Shown here: piece by piece, positions 15,476 through 24,722 of the stretch
How positions within the stretch are numbered: position 1 is the stretch's first letter
Layout of the letters: every line of letters starts with the position of its first letter
The notes under the pieces: model-generated
What the model was told of the DNA's origin: nothing
Databases searched by the model: none
The model's input: the letters and a program-made list of their open reading frames with translations, nothing else
Origin: an uncultured Chitinophagaceae bacterium
GTDB taxonomy: Bacteria > Bacteroidota > Bacteroidia > Chitinophagales > Chitinophagaceae
Assembly (NCBI GenBank): GCA_934502905.1
Contig: CAKSVK010000004.1
Location: 1 to 55,628 of the forward strand
Reading direction: 5' to 3'
Length of the DNA stretch: 55,628 nt
Program-made: the position numbers and the translations under genes

Positions 15476-16552
15476 ATGGAAGTATTCTGGGCGATCATAT
15501 TAATGCTGATGCTGGTGACATACATCATCCTGGACGGATATGACTTTGGCGCCGGTATCGTTCACCTGTTTTTTGCCAAAACGGAAGAGGAAAAAAAAGC
15601 CGTCACCAATGCCATCGGCCCGTTCTGGGATGCCAATGAAGTATGGCTGATCGCCGCCGGAGGCGTACTCTTCTTTTCCTTCCCCACCCTGTATGCATCG
15701 GCTTTCAGCGGGTTTTACCTACCCCTGATGATGGTATTGTGGATGCTGATTTTCCGGGCCACGGGACTGGAGCTAAGAGGACAGGTACACAACCGGCTTT
15801 GGGAAACGATCTGGGATAAGGCGTTTGGCATGGCAAGCCTGTTGCTGGCGCTATTCTTCGGGGCAGCCTTAGGTAATGTGGTACGGGGTGTGAACCTGGG
15901 TATGGTAGAAAACGGCGTATCCACGCAGGAGCCCCACTATTTCTTCCTGGCGCTCTGGAACCCCACCCTTGATCCGTTGGCGGAACACCAGGGTATTATA
16001 GACTGGTTTACCATTGTATTAGGATTGGTAGCCGTTGTTACGCTCACCATCCACGGTGCCAACTGGATCATGCTCAAAACATCCTCCACGCTCAATGTTC
16101 GCCTGCGTACAATTATCCTCCGTCTGAATATACTACTGGTCATCCTCGTGGTGGTATCGGCGTTGCTATGGCAATATGTAAAACCTTTCCAGTTTTCCAA
16201 TCTCCGCAACCACTACTGGCTCTGGATCTTTCCTGTTGTTGCCGCTATCGGGCTGCTGGTACAATTCAATATCCGGAAATTCAAAAAAGACGGAACCGGC
16301 TTCCTGTTTTCCACTTTATTCATTTTTGGCAGCTTTGGCACTACGGTAGCATCCCTGTTTCCCAATATGCTGCCTTCTACCAATACCGTCAACCCTTCTC
16401 TCACTGTTTACAATGCGGCTGCGCACAGCTACGGGCTGTCCGTCGGGCTGGGCTGGTTTATACTGGCTGCCATATTGGTGGTTCTGTATTTTATCATCCA
16501 GTTCCGGGTATTCAGGGGAAAGCTGGATGAAGTAGGATATGGAGAACATTAA
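15476..16552 (+). CDS. cydB: Cytochrome bd ubiquinol oxidase subunit II
   Basis: A 358-residue CydB with the expected N-terminus MEVFWAIILMLMLVTYIILDGYDFGAGI, in which the DGYDFG acidic residues belong to the proton path. The FWDANEVWLIAAGGVLFFSFPTLYASAFSGFYLPL region follows, with about eight to nine membrane helices overall. It is the second subunit of the bd oxidase, translated directly after cydA. The length is slightly shorter than the 379-residue E. coli protein and normal for Bacteroidota. No terminator is evident in the 236 nt that follow. Confidence 0.95.
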   Translation: MEVFWAIILMLMLVTYIILDGYDFGAGIVHLFFAKTEEEKKAVTNAIGPFWDANEVWLIAAGGVLFFSFPTLYASAFSGFYLPLMMVLWMLIFRATGLELRGQVHNRLWETIWDKAFGMASLLLALFFGAALGNVVRGVNLGMVENGVSTQEPHYFFLALWNPTLDPLAEHQGIIDWFTIVLGLVAVVTLTIHGANWIMLKTSSTLNVRLRTIILRLNILLVILVVVSALLWQYVKPFQFSNLRNHYWLWIFPVVAAIGLLVQFNIRKFKKDGTGFLFSTLFIFGSFGTTVASLFPNMLPSTNTVNPSLTVYNAAAHSYGLSVGLGWFILAAILVVLYFIIQFRVFRGKLDEVGYGEH

Positions 16553-16788
16553 TACAACCCCGGCGCCCTGCAGCTATTTTTCTTTACAGGGGCAACCGGT
16601 CAGATATCCGTAATGCCTGATGGCTGATCACATCGGCTTATGCAACAGGATTTTGATCTATTATAAAAATTTATTTCGTTTCAGAGCCTGATAACTCTTA
16701 AAACTACCCTAAAATCGGGCGTATAAAAACAATACTTCAGCAGCGGCTTCCTGTTTTTACATGGTTTTACTATTATTGTGGTCACAAT

Positions 16789-17937
16789 ATGGGTTATAGA
16801 AAAATACTGTGTATCGTTTTTCTCTTTTTTAGTTGTTTGTTATCTGCACAGGATAGCACGAAAACACCGCAACATGAATCATGGGCACGAAAAGTACTCT
16901 ACAGGTGGGTGATCGATACCAGTGATGTAGGTAAGAAAAGTTTCCGCATTTATCCTACTATAGGATATGCACCCGAGACCAGCTTTGAATTCGGGTTTTC
17001 CTCACTTTTCCTATTCCGCGCCAAAGACGATCCTGCGAATCGCCTGAGTGAAATAAGCGCATTGACATTTATTACCCTGGAAAAACAATACGGGCTTTGG
17101 GCCGACAATGCCATCTACACAGATCAGGATCAATGGTTTTTCCTCGGCAGGACCAGGCTACAGCATTTTCCGTTGTTATACTACGGTATTGGACCTCATG
17201 CCGACGGGAAAGACCCGGCAATAGTAGACGCCAATTATGTAATGCTGCGGCAAAGAGCATTGCGTAAGCTGGTTCCCAATCTTTTCCTCGGCCCGGAAAT
17301 TGACTACCAGCTATTGTCTCGGACCCAATTCAAACAACCGGACAACCATCAGTATGCATTACCTGCAGGCAGCCAGGGAACGTCTAATTGGGGGTTGGGA
17401 CTGGCACTGGTGTATGATAACCGGCACAATGTGCTGAATGTAAGAAAAGGATTATTTGGAGAAATATCATTCCTGAGCTATAACCGCTCTTTGGGCAGCG
17501 ACTTCAGCTTTAACAATTATTATGCAGATATCCGGTCCTATCACCCGGTCGGAAAAAGGGATGTATTTGCCTGGCAGGTGATCGGTAATTTTTTGCAGGG
17601 TGATATTCCTTTCAACCAGCTTTCCATGATGGGGGGAGAATCGGTGATGAGGGGATATTACCAGGGCAGGTATCGTGACAAACATATGATTGCAGCGCAA
17701 ACAGAGTACCGCTTATTGCCTTTTGCCTTCAGTTCCCGCGTAGGCGGATCATTGTTTGCCTCTGCTGCCGTGGTAGCGCCGACTATCGGTTCCTTTGCGT
17801 TTAAGGATATCCGTTTTGCCGGAGGAGCCGGTTTGCGATACCTTTTATTTCCCAAAAAAGACATTTTCCTTCGTTTTGATGTAGGTTTCACCCGCGAAGG
17901 TCCCGGCTTTTATATTGTGACCGGAGAGGCTTTTTGA
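16789..17937 (+). CDS. BamA/TamA-family outer-membrane barrel without POTRA domains
   Basis: A 382-residue protein with a signal peptide (ILCIVFLFFSCLLSAQ) and a C-terminal Omp85-type beta-barrel. The loop-6 hallmark appears as MMGGESVMRGYYQGRYRD (family form VRGF/Y), followed by AAQTEYRLLP and closing strands (FLRFDVGFTREGPGFYIVTGEAF). No POTRA repeats are present; only about 60 residues precede the first barrel strands, so it cannot be the essential BamA. Comparable short Omp85 proteins occur widely in Bacteroidota, some fused to patatin domains, with unknown clients. It sits alone between cydB and a repeat-filled gap. Confidence 0.8.
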   Translation: MGYRKILCIVFLFFSCLLSAQDSTKTPQHESWARKVLYRWVIDTSDVGKKSFRIYPTIGYAPETSFEFGFSSLFLFRAKDDPANRLSEISALTFITLEKQYGLWADNAIYTDQDQWFFLGRTRLQHFPLLYYGIGPHADGKDPAIVDANYVMLRQRALRKLVPNLFLGPEIDYQLLSRTQFKQPDNHQYALPAGSQGTSNWGLGLALVYDNRHNVLNVRKGLFGEISFLSYNRSLGSDFSFNNYYADIRSYHPVGKRDVFAWQVIGNFLQGDIPFNQLSMMGGESVMRGYYQGRYRDKHMIAAQTEYRLLPFAFSSRVGGSLFASAAVVAPTIGSFAFKDIRFAGGAGLRYLLFPKKDIFLRFDVGFTREGPGFYIVTGEAF

Positions 17938-18268
17938 GTTGCAGGATGCAGGTCTCAGGATCCAGGTTGCAGGGAACAATTGCTGATTGCTGATTTTATA
18001 ATTGCTGATTGAAGGGGACAAATCAAATATCAGAAATCCTATACCAGAAATCATACGTACGTAAGGATAGAAGATACACCTGAGCCTTGCGATTTGAATC
18101 CTGTAGCTAATATACAATTGCTGATTTATAATTGCCGATCTGAGGGGACAAATCAAATATCAGAAATCATACAATTGTTTCTCCATTTTCAAATTAACCT
18201 TATTTAACAACCACCCAATAAACTTCCTCTTTACTAAACCATCCAACCTGTAATTAAAACTTCAGGTT
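17938..18268. repeat. Intergenic repeat cluster (ATTGCTGAT / ATCAGAAATC)
   Basis: No gene is seen. Two copies of a 52-53-nt unit, 17986-18038 and 18117-18168, lie 130 nt apart and share an identical 25-nt core (18014-18038 and 18144-18168). The unit is built from ATTGCTGATT and ATCAGAAATC words, the same ones found at 4.5-4.7 kb and 21.3 kb. Confidence 0.7.
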
Positions 18269-18889
18269 ATGAAAACGAACAGGTACACAGGAATAGTTCT
18301 CTTATTGATAATGGCTATCAGTACTTTGGAGGTTTCTGCGCAAACCAGGAACCGGGACCAGGTAAATAACCGTCCGGTGGTAGTCAACACCCGCCCTGCC
18401 CGCCAGGCCGTTAGTCCTGCCACCAGCCACAGGAATGTGGGAACGATCAACAGGAGCCATGTTCAGTTCAAAAAAGAAAAAACAAAGGTGGTGGCAACGC
18501 GTCACAAGCCCGTTCATACAGAGCGTGTGATCTACAATAACCGCACCTATGACTATTATGACGGACGTTTCTATATAGAAAACAGTGGCAGGTATATGCC
18601 CGCTGCACCGGTAATGGGTATGCGCGTAAGAAACCTGCCTGCAATATATACCCATGTATGGTTCGGCAACAACCTGTATTATTTCTATGAGGGAGTTTAT
18701 TATTATCCGCGTAACGGGTACTACGAAGTAGTAAATCCCGCCATCGGTACCATCGTACCTGCATTGCCGGCAGACTACGAGAAAGTGATATATAACGGCA
18801 CTCTGTTTTACGAGTACAATGGCATCCTGTATGAAAAGGTAAACAACTGGCAGGGTAAAGGATACCAGGTAGTGGGATATCTCGGTTAG
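18269..18889 (+). CDS. DUF6515 family exported protein
   Basis: A 206-residue protein with a signal peptide (MKTNRYTGIVLLLIMAISTLEVSAQ), a basic low-complexity linker (residues 26-90) and a tyrosine-rich C-terminal domain with repeats such as YDYYDGRFYIEN, YYFYEGVYYYPRNGYYEVV and TLFYEYNGILYEKV. The stretch NPAIGTIVPALPADYEKV is typical of DUF6515. The function is unknown; location is periplasmic or surface. It is a single gene followed by a good terminator. Confidence 0.75.
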   Translation: MKTNRYTGIVLLLIMAISTLEVSAQTRNRDQVNNRPVVVNTRPARQAVSPATSHRNVGTINRSHVQFKKEKTKVVATRHKPVHTERVIYNNRTYDYYDGRFYIENSGRYMPAAPVMGMRVRNLPAIYTHVWFGNNLYYFYEGVYYYPRNGYYEVVNPAIGTIVPALPADYEKVIYNGTLFYEYNGILYEKVNNWQGKGYQVVGYLG

Positions 18890-18915
18890 TTTAGTTTTAA
18901 TCTCAGCATATACCG

Positions 18916-18947
18916 GGGCTGTTCCGTAACGGAGCAGCCCTATTTTA
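18916..18947 (+). terminator. Intrinsic terminator of the DUF6515 gene
   Basis: GGGCTGTTCCG (18916-18926), loop TAA, CGGAGCAGCCC (18930-18940) with one G-U pair, followed by TATTTTAATT. Confidence 0.75.
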
Positions 18948-19085
18948 ATTATAACGGATCAGTAAGGAATATTCGTTGCAGATTCAACCATAAGATTTAC
19001 GGGACATCTACCGCTATCCGAGGTTTCCCTAACTTCAGATCTACTATGTTCTTCACCGTTTTCAACGGCTCCCGTCCCCCAATTG

Positions 19086-19180
19086 TTTCCCGCGGATCAC
19101 GCTGATCTTCGCAGATATCTGTTTTTCTATCTGCGTCCATTTGCGAAATCTGCGGGATACTTATTTCTCGCGGATCACGC
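19086..19180. repeat. Palindrome-rich repeat, copy A
   Basis: A 95-nt copy of a unit that recurs at 19742-19837. It contains TCCCGCGGAT near one end and ATCTGCGGGA further in as inverted arms, plus GCAGATATCTG. A second unit begins 78 nt after the first (19164). It lies directly downstream of the GxxExxY gene. The open frame through it on the minus strand is only repeat sequence. Confidence 0.8.
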
Positions 19181-19193
19181 ATGTCTGATATGA

Positions 19194-19577
19194 TCATAGT
19201 CCATTTACCTTCCTGAATATTCCTTCATTGATCTCCGCTACATTGAAATTAACCAGTATACCTAATTTCAGGTTAGATAATTTCAGATATGTCAAAGTCT
19301 GTTTGTGATGTACTTCAGCGAGATGCTCAACAGACTTCACCTCGATCAATACCCCCTCATTTACTAATAAATCAATTCTAAACCCGACTTCGAGCTTTTG
19401 ATCATCATAATAAACAGGAACGGGAACTTCTGATCTTACATCATATCCTTCCTTTATCAGTTCACAGCGTAATGCTGCAACATAAACGGACTCCAACAGA
19501 CCTGCTCCCAACGCGTTATATACTTTGTAAATTGCTCCTCGTATAGCATACGAAATATCATTTTCCGGATGGCTCAT
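19194..19577 (-). CDS. GxxExxY protein, PD-(D/E)XK nuclease-like
   Basis: About 127 residues from the ATG at 19577. The defining motif is GAGLLESVYVAAL (GxxExxY). A PD-(D/E)XK-type core follows: FRIDLLVNEGVLIEVKSVEHL, with D, E and K correctly placed. The family (PDDEXK_3-like) often occurs in many copies per genome; activity is unproven as far as I know. An ATG at 19622 would add 15 basic residues, but 19577 gives the usual family N-terminus (ENDISYAIRGAIYKVYNALGAG). Nearly identical repeat units flank the gene in the same orientation (19086-19180 and 19742-19837), suggesting it moves or spreads together with them. Confidence 0.85.
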   Translation of the reverse strand: MSHPENDISYAIRGAIYKVYNALGAGLLESVYVAALRCELIKEGYDVRSEVPVPVYYDDQKLEVGFRIDLLVNEGVLIEVKSVEHLAEVHHKQTLTYLKLSNLKLGILVNFNVAEINEGIFRKVNGL

Positions 19578-19700
19578 AGTGTTAGCTTTTGTTTTTCGTA
19601 AGTTGTATTCCTTCTTTAGCAAATCTGCAGTTTTTTTTCAAAAATGCAGGTGATATTTATTTCCTTCCCTCCAATCGCACCGACCTTAGCAAATACCTGT

Positions 19701-19860
19701 TTTCTCATTTGCGTCCATCCGCGTAATCTACGGGGTAGTTATTTCCCGCAGATCACGCTGATCTTCACAGATATCTGTTTTTTCGATCTGCGTCCATTTG
19801 CGAAATCTGCGGGATACTTATTTCCCGCGGATCACGCTGATCTTCGCAGATATCTGCGGG
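19701..19860. repeat. Palindrome-rich tandem repeat, array B
   Basis: About two and a half units with a period near 79 nt: a degenerate partial unit (19701-19741), a full unit (19742-19820) and a partial one (19821-19857) that ends in the perfect 14-nt palindrome CGCAGATATCTGCG (19845-19858). The full unit matches copy A with only a few changes. The array ends 4 nt from the mnmE stop codon. Confidence 0.8.
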
Positions 19861-19863
19861 GCC

Positions 19864-21255
19864 CTACTTCCCGATACAGAACTTCCCGAAGATGGTTCCC
19901 AAAATATCACGATCTACTTCCACTTCCCCGGTGATCTCACCAAGGTAGTGCAGGCAGCGGCGGATATCCGGGGCCAACAGGTCGCCGGTGAGGCCGTTCT
20001 TCATGCCTGCTTCAATATCTTCCAGGCACTGCAGGGTGTTTTGGAGAGAGCTGATATGCCGGGCATTGGTAACGATGGTATTCTCTGTATGAATGTCTCC
20101 TTCTATAACAGTGTTATATAACTGCTCCTTCAGGTTATCGAGGTGAAGTTGTTGTTTGGCGGAAATGAACAGCGCCTTACCGGCAAGGGGAGCAAATTTT
20201 TTCCTTGTATTATCTTCCCCGGCAATATCGGTTTTATTGATGACGACCAGGTATTTCAACCCTTCTTTTTCAAAAGCGGTTATTCTCGCTTCTACTTCCT
20301 CCAGGCTGTCTCTGGCAGCATCAAACAATCCCAGCACCATGTCTGCACCCTTCATCTTTTCAAAGCTTTTCTCCACACCTATCTGCTCTATTACATCGGC
20401 GGTATGCTGCCGGATGCCCGCAGTGTCAATGATGCGGAACAGCACCCCGTTAATGTTCAGGGTCTCTTCAATAGTATCGCGGGTAGTGCCGGCAATATCG
20501 CTTACAATGGCCCGGTCTTCATTCAACAGGGCATTGAGCAGGGTAGACTTACCTACATTAGGGCTCCCGATAATGGCTACACTCACGCCGTTTTTAATGA
20601 CATTGCCCAGCCGGAAGGATTGTATCAACATGCTGATCTTCGATTTCAGATCGGTCACCAGCTTCCGTAATTCTTCCCTGTTAGCAAATTCTACATCTTC
20701 ATCGGAAAAATCCAGCTCCAGCTCTATCAAAGCGGCAAACTGTATAAGCTGATCGCGCAACGATTTCAGATCACCGGAAAAACCGCCCCGCAGTTGTTTG
20801 AGGGCCGCCTGCTGTGCAGCCCCGGAATGAGCCGCTATCACATCCGCCACGGCTTCTGCCTGTGCCAGGTCCATCTTCCCGTTCAGAAAAGCCCGCTGGG
20901 TGAATTCTCCCGGCTTTGCCAGCCGGGCGCCCTTTTCTACACACGCCTGTATGATCTGCTGCTGGATATAGGGTGAGCCATGGCAACTGATCTCTACAAT
21001 GTTTTCTCCCGTATACGACCTGGGCGCTTTGTACAATGCCACTACTACTTCGTCTATAACATTACCGTTATGCTGCAGCATTCCTACATGCAGGGTATGA
21101 GAAGGCTGCGCTGAAAGGTTTTTCTCTTTAAATAACAGGTTCACTATATCAATGCTCTTTTCACCGCTAAGCCGTATCACGGCGATAGCGCCTACCCCCG
21201 GCGCCGTTGCCAGGGCTACGATGGTATCATTCCAGTCTGACAGTACAGAAGACAT
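19864..21255 (-). CDS. mnmE: tRNA uridine-5-carboxymethylaminomethyl modification GTPase MnmE
   Basis: A 463-residue MnmE (TrmE). The N-terminal formyl-THF-binding domain (IVALATAPGVGAIAVIRLSG) is followed by a helical domain interrupted by the G domain. G1 is GSPNVGKSTLLNALL, the switch region has AGTTRDTIEE, G3 is DTAG and G4 is NKTD. The C-terminus ends in the conserved CIGK, whose cysteine is essential in the family. With MnmG it modifies the wobble uridine of several tRNAs. The stop codon lies 4 nt from the repeat array on its downstream side, so the repeats form its 3' UTR. Confidence 0.97.
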   Translation of the reverse strand: MSSVLSDWNDTIVALATAPGVGAIAVIRLSGEKSIDIVNLLFKEKNLSAQPSHTLHVGMLQHNGNVIDEVVVALYKAPRSYTGENIVEISCHGSPYIQQQIIQACVEKGARLAKPGEFTQRAFLNGKMDLAQAEAVADVIAAHSGAAQQAALKQLRGGFSGDLKSLRDQLIQFAALIELELDFSDEDVEFANREELRKLVTDLKSKISMLIQSFRLGNVIKNGVSVAIIGSPNVGKSTLLNALLNEDRAIVSDIAGTTRDTIEETLNINGVLFRIIDTAGIRQHTADVIEQIGVEKSFEKMKGADMVLGLFDAARDSLEEVEARITAFEKEGLKYLVVINKTDIAGEDNTRKKFAPLAGKALFISAKQQLHLDNLKEQLYNTVIEGDIHTENTIVTNARHISSLQNTLQCLEDIEAGMKNGLTGDLLAPDIRRCLHYLGEITGEVEVDRDILGTIFGKFCIGK

Positions 21256-21300
21256 TATGGTTGCAGGTTTTCAGGATGCAAGGTACAATAAGTTAGGACG

Positions 21301-21340
21301 GAAATTTCTGATTGCTGATTTGATGATTGCTGATTTACAT
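21301..21340. repeat. ATTTCTGAT/ATTGCTGAT repeat cluster
   Basis: AATTTCTGATTGCTGATTTG followed by ATGATTGCTGATTT in the gap between mnmE and the GH3 fusion. These are the same words as at 4.5-4.7 and 18.0-18.2 kb; AATCAGCAAT also occurs near 21420. The rest of the gap shows nothing else. Confidence 0.55.
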
Positions 21341-21492
21341 TTGCAATTGAACAGAGACCCCTCTCCTGCTTAGCAGCTACCGGAATGACGGCAAGATCAC
21401 TGTATTACTGATTTTGTCTAATCAGCAATACATCCTCCGGCGCCGTCGAGGTGACGGTATTCTCTTCTTTTTTAAAGAACCGCATTTTCAAA

Positions 21493-24387
21493 TTACCGCA
21501 GTGCCTTATACAAAGCATCCTGTATATCACCCCGCACATTCAATCTTGACAATACCGGGCTGATATCCGGGTTCACCCGATTGCTGAGGAAAATATAGAT
21601 CAGGTTCGATTGGGGATCTGCCCACACACAGGTGCCGGTGAATCCGGTATGTCCAAATGTTTCTGCGGAAGCCTGCCTGCTGGGATATGCTTCCCCTTCA
21701 ATCATATCCGGCTTGTCGAATCCCAGTGCCCGCCGGCTGATCTTACTGCTCTTGGCGGTAAACTTTTTCACCGTTTCCGGCGAGAAGAAATAATATCCAT
21801 TGTATTTACCACCGTCCAGTACCATCTGCATCATCACTGCCAGATCATAGGCATTGCTGAACAAACCGGCATGGCCGGCTACGCCACCCATCAAAGCTGC
21901 GCCCGGGTCATGCACATCTCCCTGTATCAGGTGGCGGCGGAACCCTTTCTCCTGTTCTGTCGGGGCGATCTTATCTTTATCAAACCTGACCAGGGGTTTA
22001 AAACCCGCGACGCTCAGCCCCAGCTTACGGTAAATCTCTTTTTGTATATACTCATCCAGCGGCATGCCGGAAACAGCTTCCACGATCTTTCCGAGGAAAA
22101 TAAAATCATTGTCGCTGTAAATATATTTTTTGAGGCCTACGGGGCTGGTCAGTATCCTGTTATAGATCGTGTCCAGCCAGGCGGTTTTCATATACATGGT
22201 ATCAGAGACCCGTATATTATATTCTTTGCTTTGGGTATTGCTGTAAAAGCCGGGTCTGGGAACGCCGGTTGCCGTATCAATCGTTTCCTGGTAAAAAGGT
22301 ATAAACGCTTTCAAACCGGCCTGGTGCAGCAGGATGTCTTCTATTTTTAGTTTCGCTTTGTTAGTGCCTCTTACCGAGGGCAGGTAGTCTCCCAAAGGTT
22401 TATTGAGCGCTATCTTCCCCTGGTCATACAAACGCATTATAGACAGGGTTGTCGCACAGATCTTGGTGACCGACGCCAGGTCGAAAATGGTTTCGATATC
22501 TATTTTTTCTGTACTGTCATACGTCTGGTAACCATAGGATTTATAAAAAGCGATCTTGCCGTCCTTCACCGCCATCACCGTCATGCCCGGCGCTGCATGC
22601 TCACGGATGGCATTGGTGACAAGCGAATCTACTTCGGCAAACTTATTTACCACCGGCGCGGCCTGCACAGGGGCAATATCCGGTGTGAGCCCTGTGCCGG
22701 CAGGCAGGCTCTCACAGATAGTAACAGGCAGCTTCCCTTTAGTGGGAATGATGCCGTTTAATACATCCGCCGCCACTTCCTGTGTAATAGCTGCATCGTC
22801 ATAACAGGCAATAATATTACGCGCATCACAAAAGTTCCTGATGGCATAGGGATTGCCAAAAGCAAATGTGATGGTAGCCGGCAACGCCTGCACCTGTTGC
22901 AGCAGTTGCACCGCAGTAGCAGTGATACCGAAATTATTGGCAGGAAAACGGTTGTACTGGTGAAGCCCCACTACCACTGCATCGTATTTTGTCTGCAAAG
23001 TTGCTGTTATGGATGCTACACGGCTGGCATCTTCTTTATAGCTGAAATAGTAAGCATCTGCATTGTAACGTTCCCTCAGCTTACGTGCAAATGAATTGTC
23101 TTTATCTATTCCTATACCGAGGTAGGCTACCCGAAGCTTTTTAGTGCTGTCAGCAGAAACCAGCGGGACCATTTTATCCTGGTTCCTCAAAGTGGTGATA
23201 GCATTTTCCACCACCTGCCGTGTAATTTCCGGTGTACGGGCATTCAATCTTTCCGCCAGCCTGCTTGTTGATAACGGCTGCCAGGTAGCTAATCCATGAT
23301 GATATTTTGCGAGCAATACCTTCTTTACACTCGCATTGATCTGCTCCCAGCTCAGGTCTTTCTTGCGGATGGCTTTTTTCACTTCTTTGATGCCATCGGG
23401 AATATCGCTGGGCAGGCATAACATATCGTTGCCGGCAATAAGCGATTGCGCCGATACTTCACCGTCAGGGTAGAATTTGGCCACCGCTTTCATCTCCAGC
23501 CCGTCTGTGAAAGTAAGTCCCCGGAAACCCAGCTCCTCCCTCAAAAGTTTGGTAGCGATCTCCGGAGACAGGGAGGATGCCCGGTTGGCGGTATTATCAA
23601 TAGAAGGAATAGACAGGTGGGCGATCATCATACTCCCTACCCCTGCCTTGATCATTTCTGCAAACGGGTACAGCTCCAGCGAATCCAGCTGTGCCCTGGA
23701 TTTATTGATCACCGGCAGGTCGTGGTGCGAGTCTACCGCTACATCGCCATGCCCCGGAAAATGTTTGGCACAGGCCATCACCCCTGCATCCTGCATCCCT
23801 TTCATATACTGCACACCTAAAGTTGCCACCCGGTATTTATCCTCGCCAAAAGAACGATCGTTGATAACAGGGTTTGCCGGGTTGTTATTCACATCTACCA
23901 CCGGTGCATAGTTTACCTGTATGCCGGCCATTTTGCATTGCTCCGCTACCCACCTGCCATATTCATAAATGATGGCAGGGTCCTGCACGGCCCCCATCAT
24001 CATCTGCCGGGGCAATCCGGGTACACTGTCCATGCGCATGCCCAGTCCGTTTTCACCGTCTATACACACCAGCAAGGGCACTTTAGCAGCCGCCTGCAGC
24101 TGGTTGACCAGTGTAACCTGCTTCACCGGTCCTCCCTGGAAAAGACATATGCCACCGATGTTGTATTTCCGGATGGCTTCCAACACTTCCTGGTCATAAA
24201 AAATAACGGATCGGTTAGGACCCAGCCCGGACAATCTCACCACCATCAATTGTGCGATCTTTTCATCATCCGTCAGGGTTTTTAATATGCTGTCCGCCCA
24301 TTGGTCTGCAGCAAGACTGGTGGAACGCTGGGCAAAAGCGTGCGTGCAGAGACATATCACAGAAAACAATATCAGTAAATACTTCAT
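21493..24387 (-). CDS. GH3 beta-N-acetylhexosaminidase fused to a class C beta-lactamase-like serine hydrolase
   Basis: About 964 residues from the ATG at 24387, where a signal peptide starts (MKYLLILFSVICLCTHAFAQ); an ATG at 24489 would add an implausible basic leader. Residues about 25-380 are a NagZ-type GH3 domain with the dyad motif AKHFPGHGDVAVDSH and the FTDGLEM nucleophile region. A linker resembling the GH3 C-terminal alpha/beta domain follows. The last 370 or so residues are a serine hydrolase of the PBP/class C beta-lactamase type with SVTK (SxxK), YSDND and HTGFTG (KTG-like). The protein should act in the periplasm on peptidoglycan fragments, one domain on GlcNAc-MurNAc bonds and the other on peptide or ester bonds. 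Transcribed alone, divergent from mutL. Confidence 0.88.
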   Translation of the reverse strand: MKYLLILFSVICLCTHAFAQRSTSLAADQWADSILKTLTDDEKIAQLMVVRLSGLGPNRSVIFYDQEVLEAIRKYNIGGICLFQGGPVKQVTLVNQLQAAAKVPLLVCIDGENGLGMRMDSVPGLPRQMMMGAVQDPAIIYEYGRWVAEQCKMAGIQVNYAPVVDVNNNPANPVINDRSFGEDKYRVATLGVQYMKGMQDAGVMACAKHFPGHGDVAVDSHHDLPVINKSRAQLDSLELYPFAEMIKAGVGSMMIAHLSIPSIDNTANRASSLSPEIATKLLREELGFRGLTFTDGLEMKAVAKFYPDGEVSAQSLIAGNDMLCLPSDIPDGIKEVKKAIRKKDLSWEQINASVKKVLLAKYHHGLATWQPLSTSRLAERLNARTPEITRQVVENAITTLRNQDKMVPLVSADSTKKLRVAYLGIGIDKDNSFARKLRERYNADAYYFSYKEDASRVASITATLQTKYDAVVVGLHQYNRFPANNFGITATAVQLLQQVQALPATITFAFGNPYAIRNFCDARNIIACYDDAAITQEVAADVLNGIIPTKGKLPVTICESLPAGTGLTPDIAPVQAAPVVNKFAEVDSLVTNAIREHAAPGMTVMAVKDGKIAFYKSYGYQTYDSTEKIDIETIFDLASVTKICATTLSIMRLYDQGKIALNKPLGDYLPSVRGTNKAKLKIEDILLHQAGLKAFIPFYQETIDTATGVPRPGFYSNTQSKEYNIRVSDTMYMKTAWLDTIYNRILTSPVGLKKYIYSDNDFIFLGKIVEAVSGMPLDEYIQKEIYRKLGLSVAGFKPLVRFDKDKIAPTEQEKGFRRHLIQGDVHDPGAALMGGVAGHAGLFSNAYDLAVMMQMVLDGGKYNGYYFFSPETVKKFTAKSSKISRRALGFDKPDMIEGEAYPSRQASAETFGHTGFTGTCVWADPQSNLIYIFLSNRVNPDISPVLSRLNVRGDIQDALYKALR

Positions 24388-24722
24388 GTACCGTTTTTTA
24401 ATGAAAGGAGCTTCGGCGAATTTATTATGAATCGGGCGCGTGAACAAATAAAACCGGACCTGCAAGGCTTGCTGAAAATGTTGTTTCATTAAATCCGGTA
24501 TGTCTCAATATAGAATTACCGCTGTTCCCATGGAACGCGGGCTTGTAAGCAGGGACCTATTGGAAAAGTAGCGACCAATATAACGACAACGGGTTACGGA
24601 CTTATGATCAGGATCCGCCAGGTCAGCAACCTGCAACCGCAGGATTTATCCACAATATGCGCCGCGAAATACTATTCGTTTCCGAAAGCTTATTTTTGCA
24701 GCTACAACAAAACAGGAAGAAG
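24388..24722. other. Intergenic region with mutL -7 box
   Basis: The 335 nt between the divergent GH3 fusion and mutL contain no further gene. TATTTTTG at 24691-24698 is an exact -7 box for mutL, placing transcription start near 24702. It lies between an in-frame ATG (24657) and the TTG at 24723, so it decides in favour of the TTG. Confidence 0.55.

Noticed and set aside
18997..19197. Minus-strand open frame of 66 codons next to the GxxExxY gene
   Set aside because: It is a translation of the palindromic repeat (MRDPREISIPQISQMDAD) and has no independent support.
19701..19860. Possible CRISPR array
   Set aside because: Units are contiguous at about 79 nt with no unique spacers, only two and a half copies, and no cas genes.
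19644..20121. Plus-strand open frames opposite the end of mnmE
   Set aside because: They run through the repeat array and antisense to the MnmE C-terminus; no protein family is recognisable.
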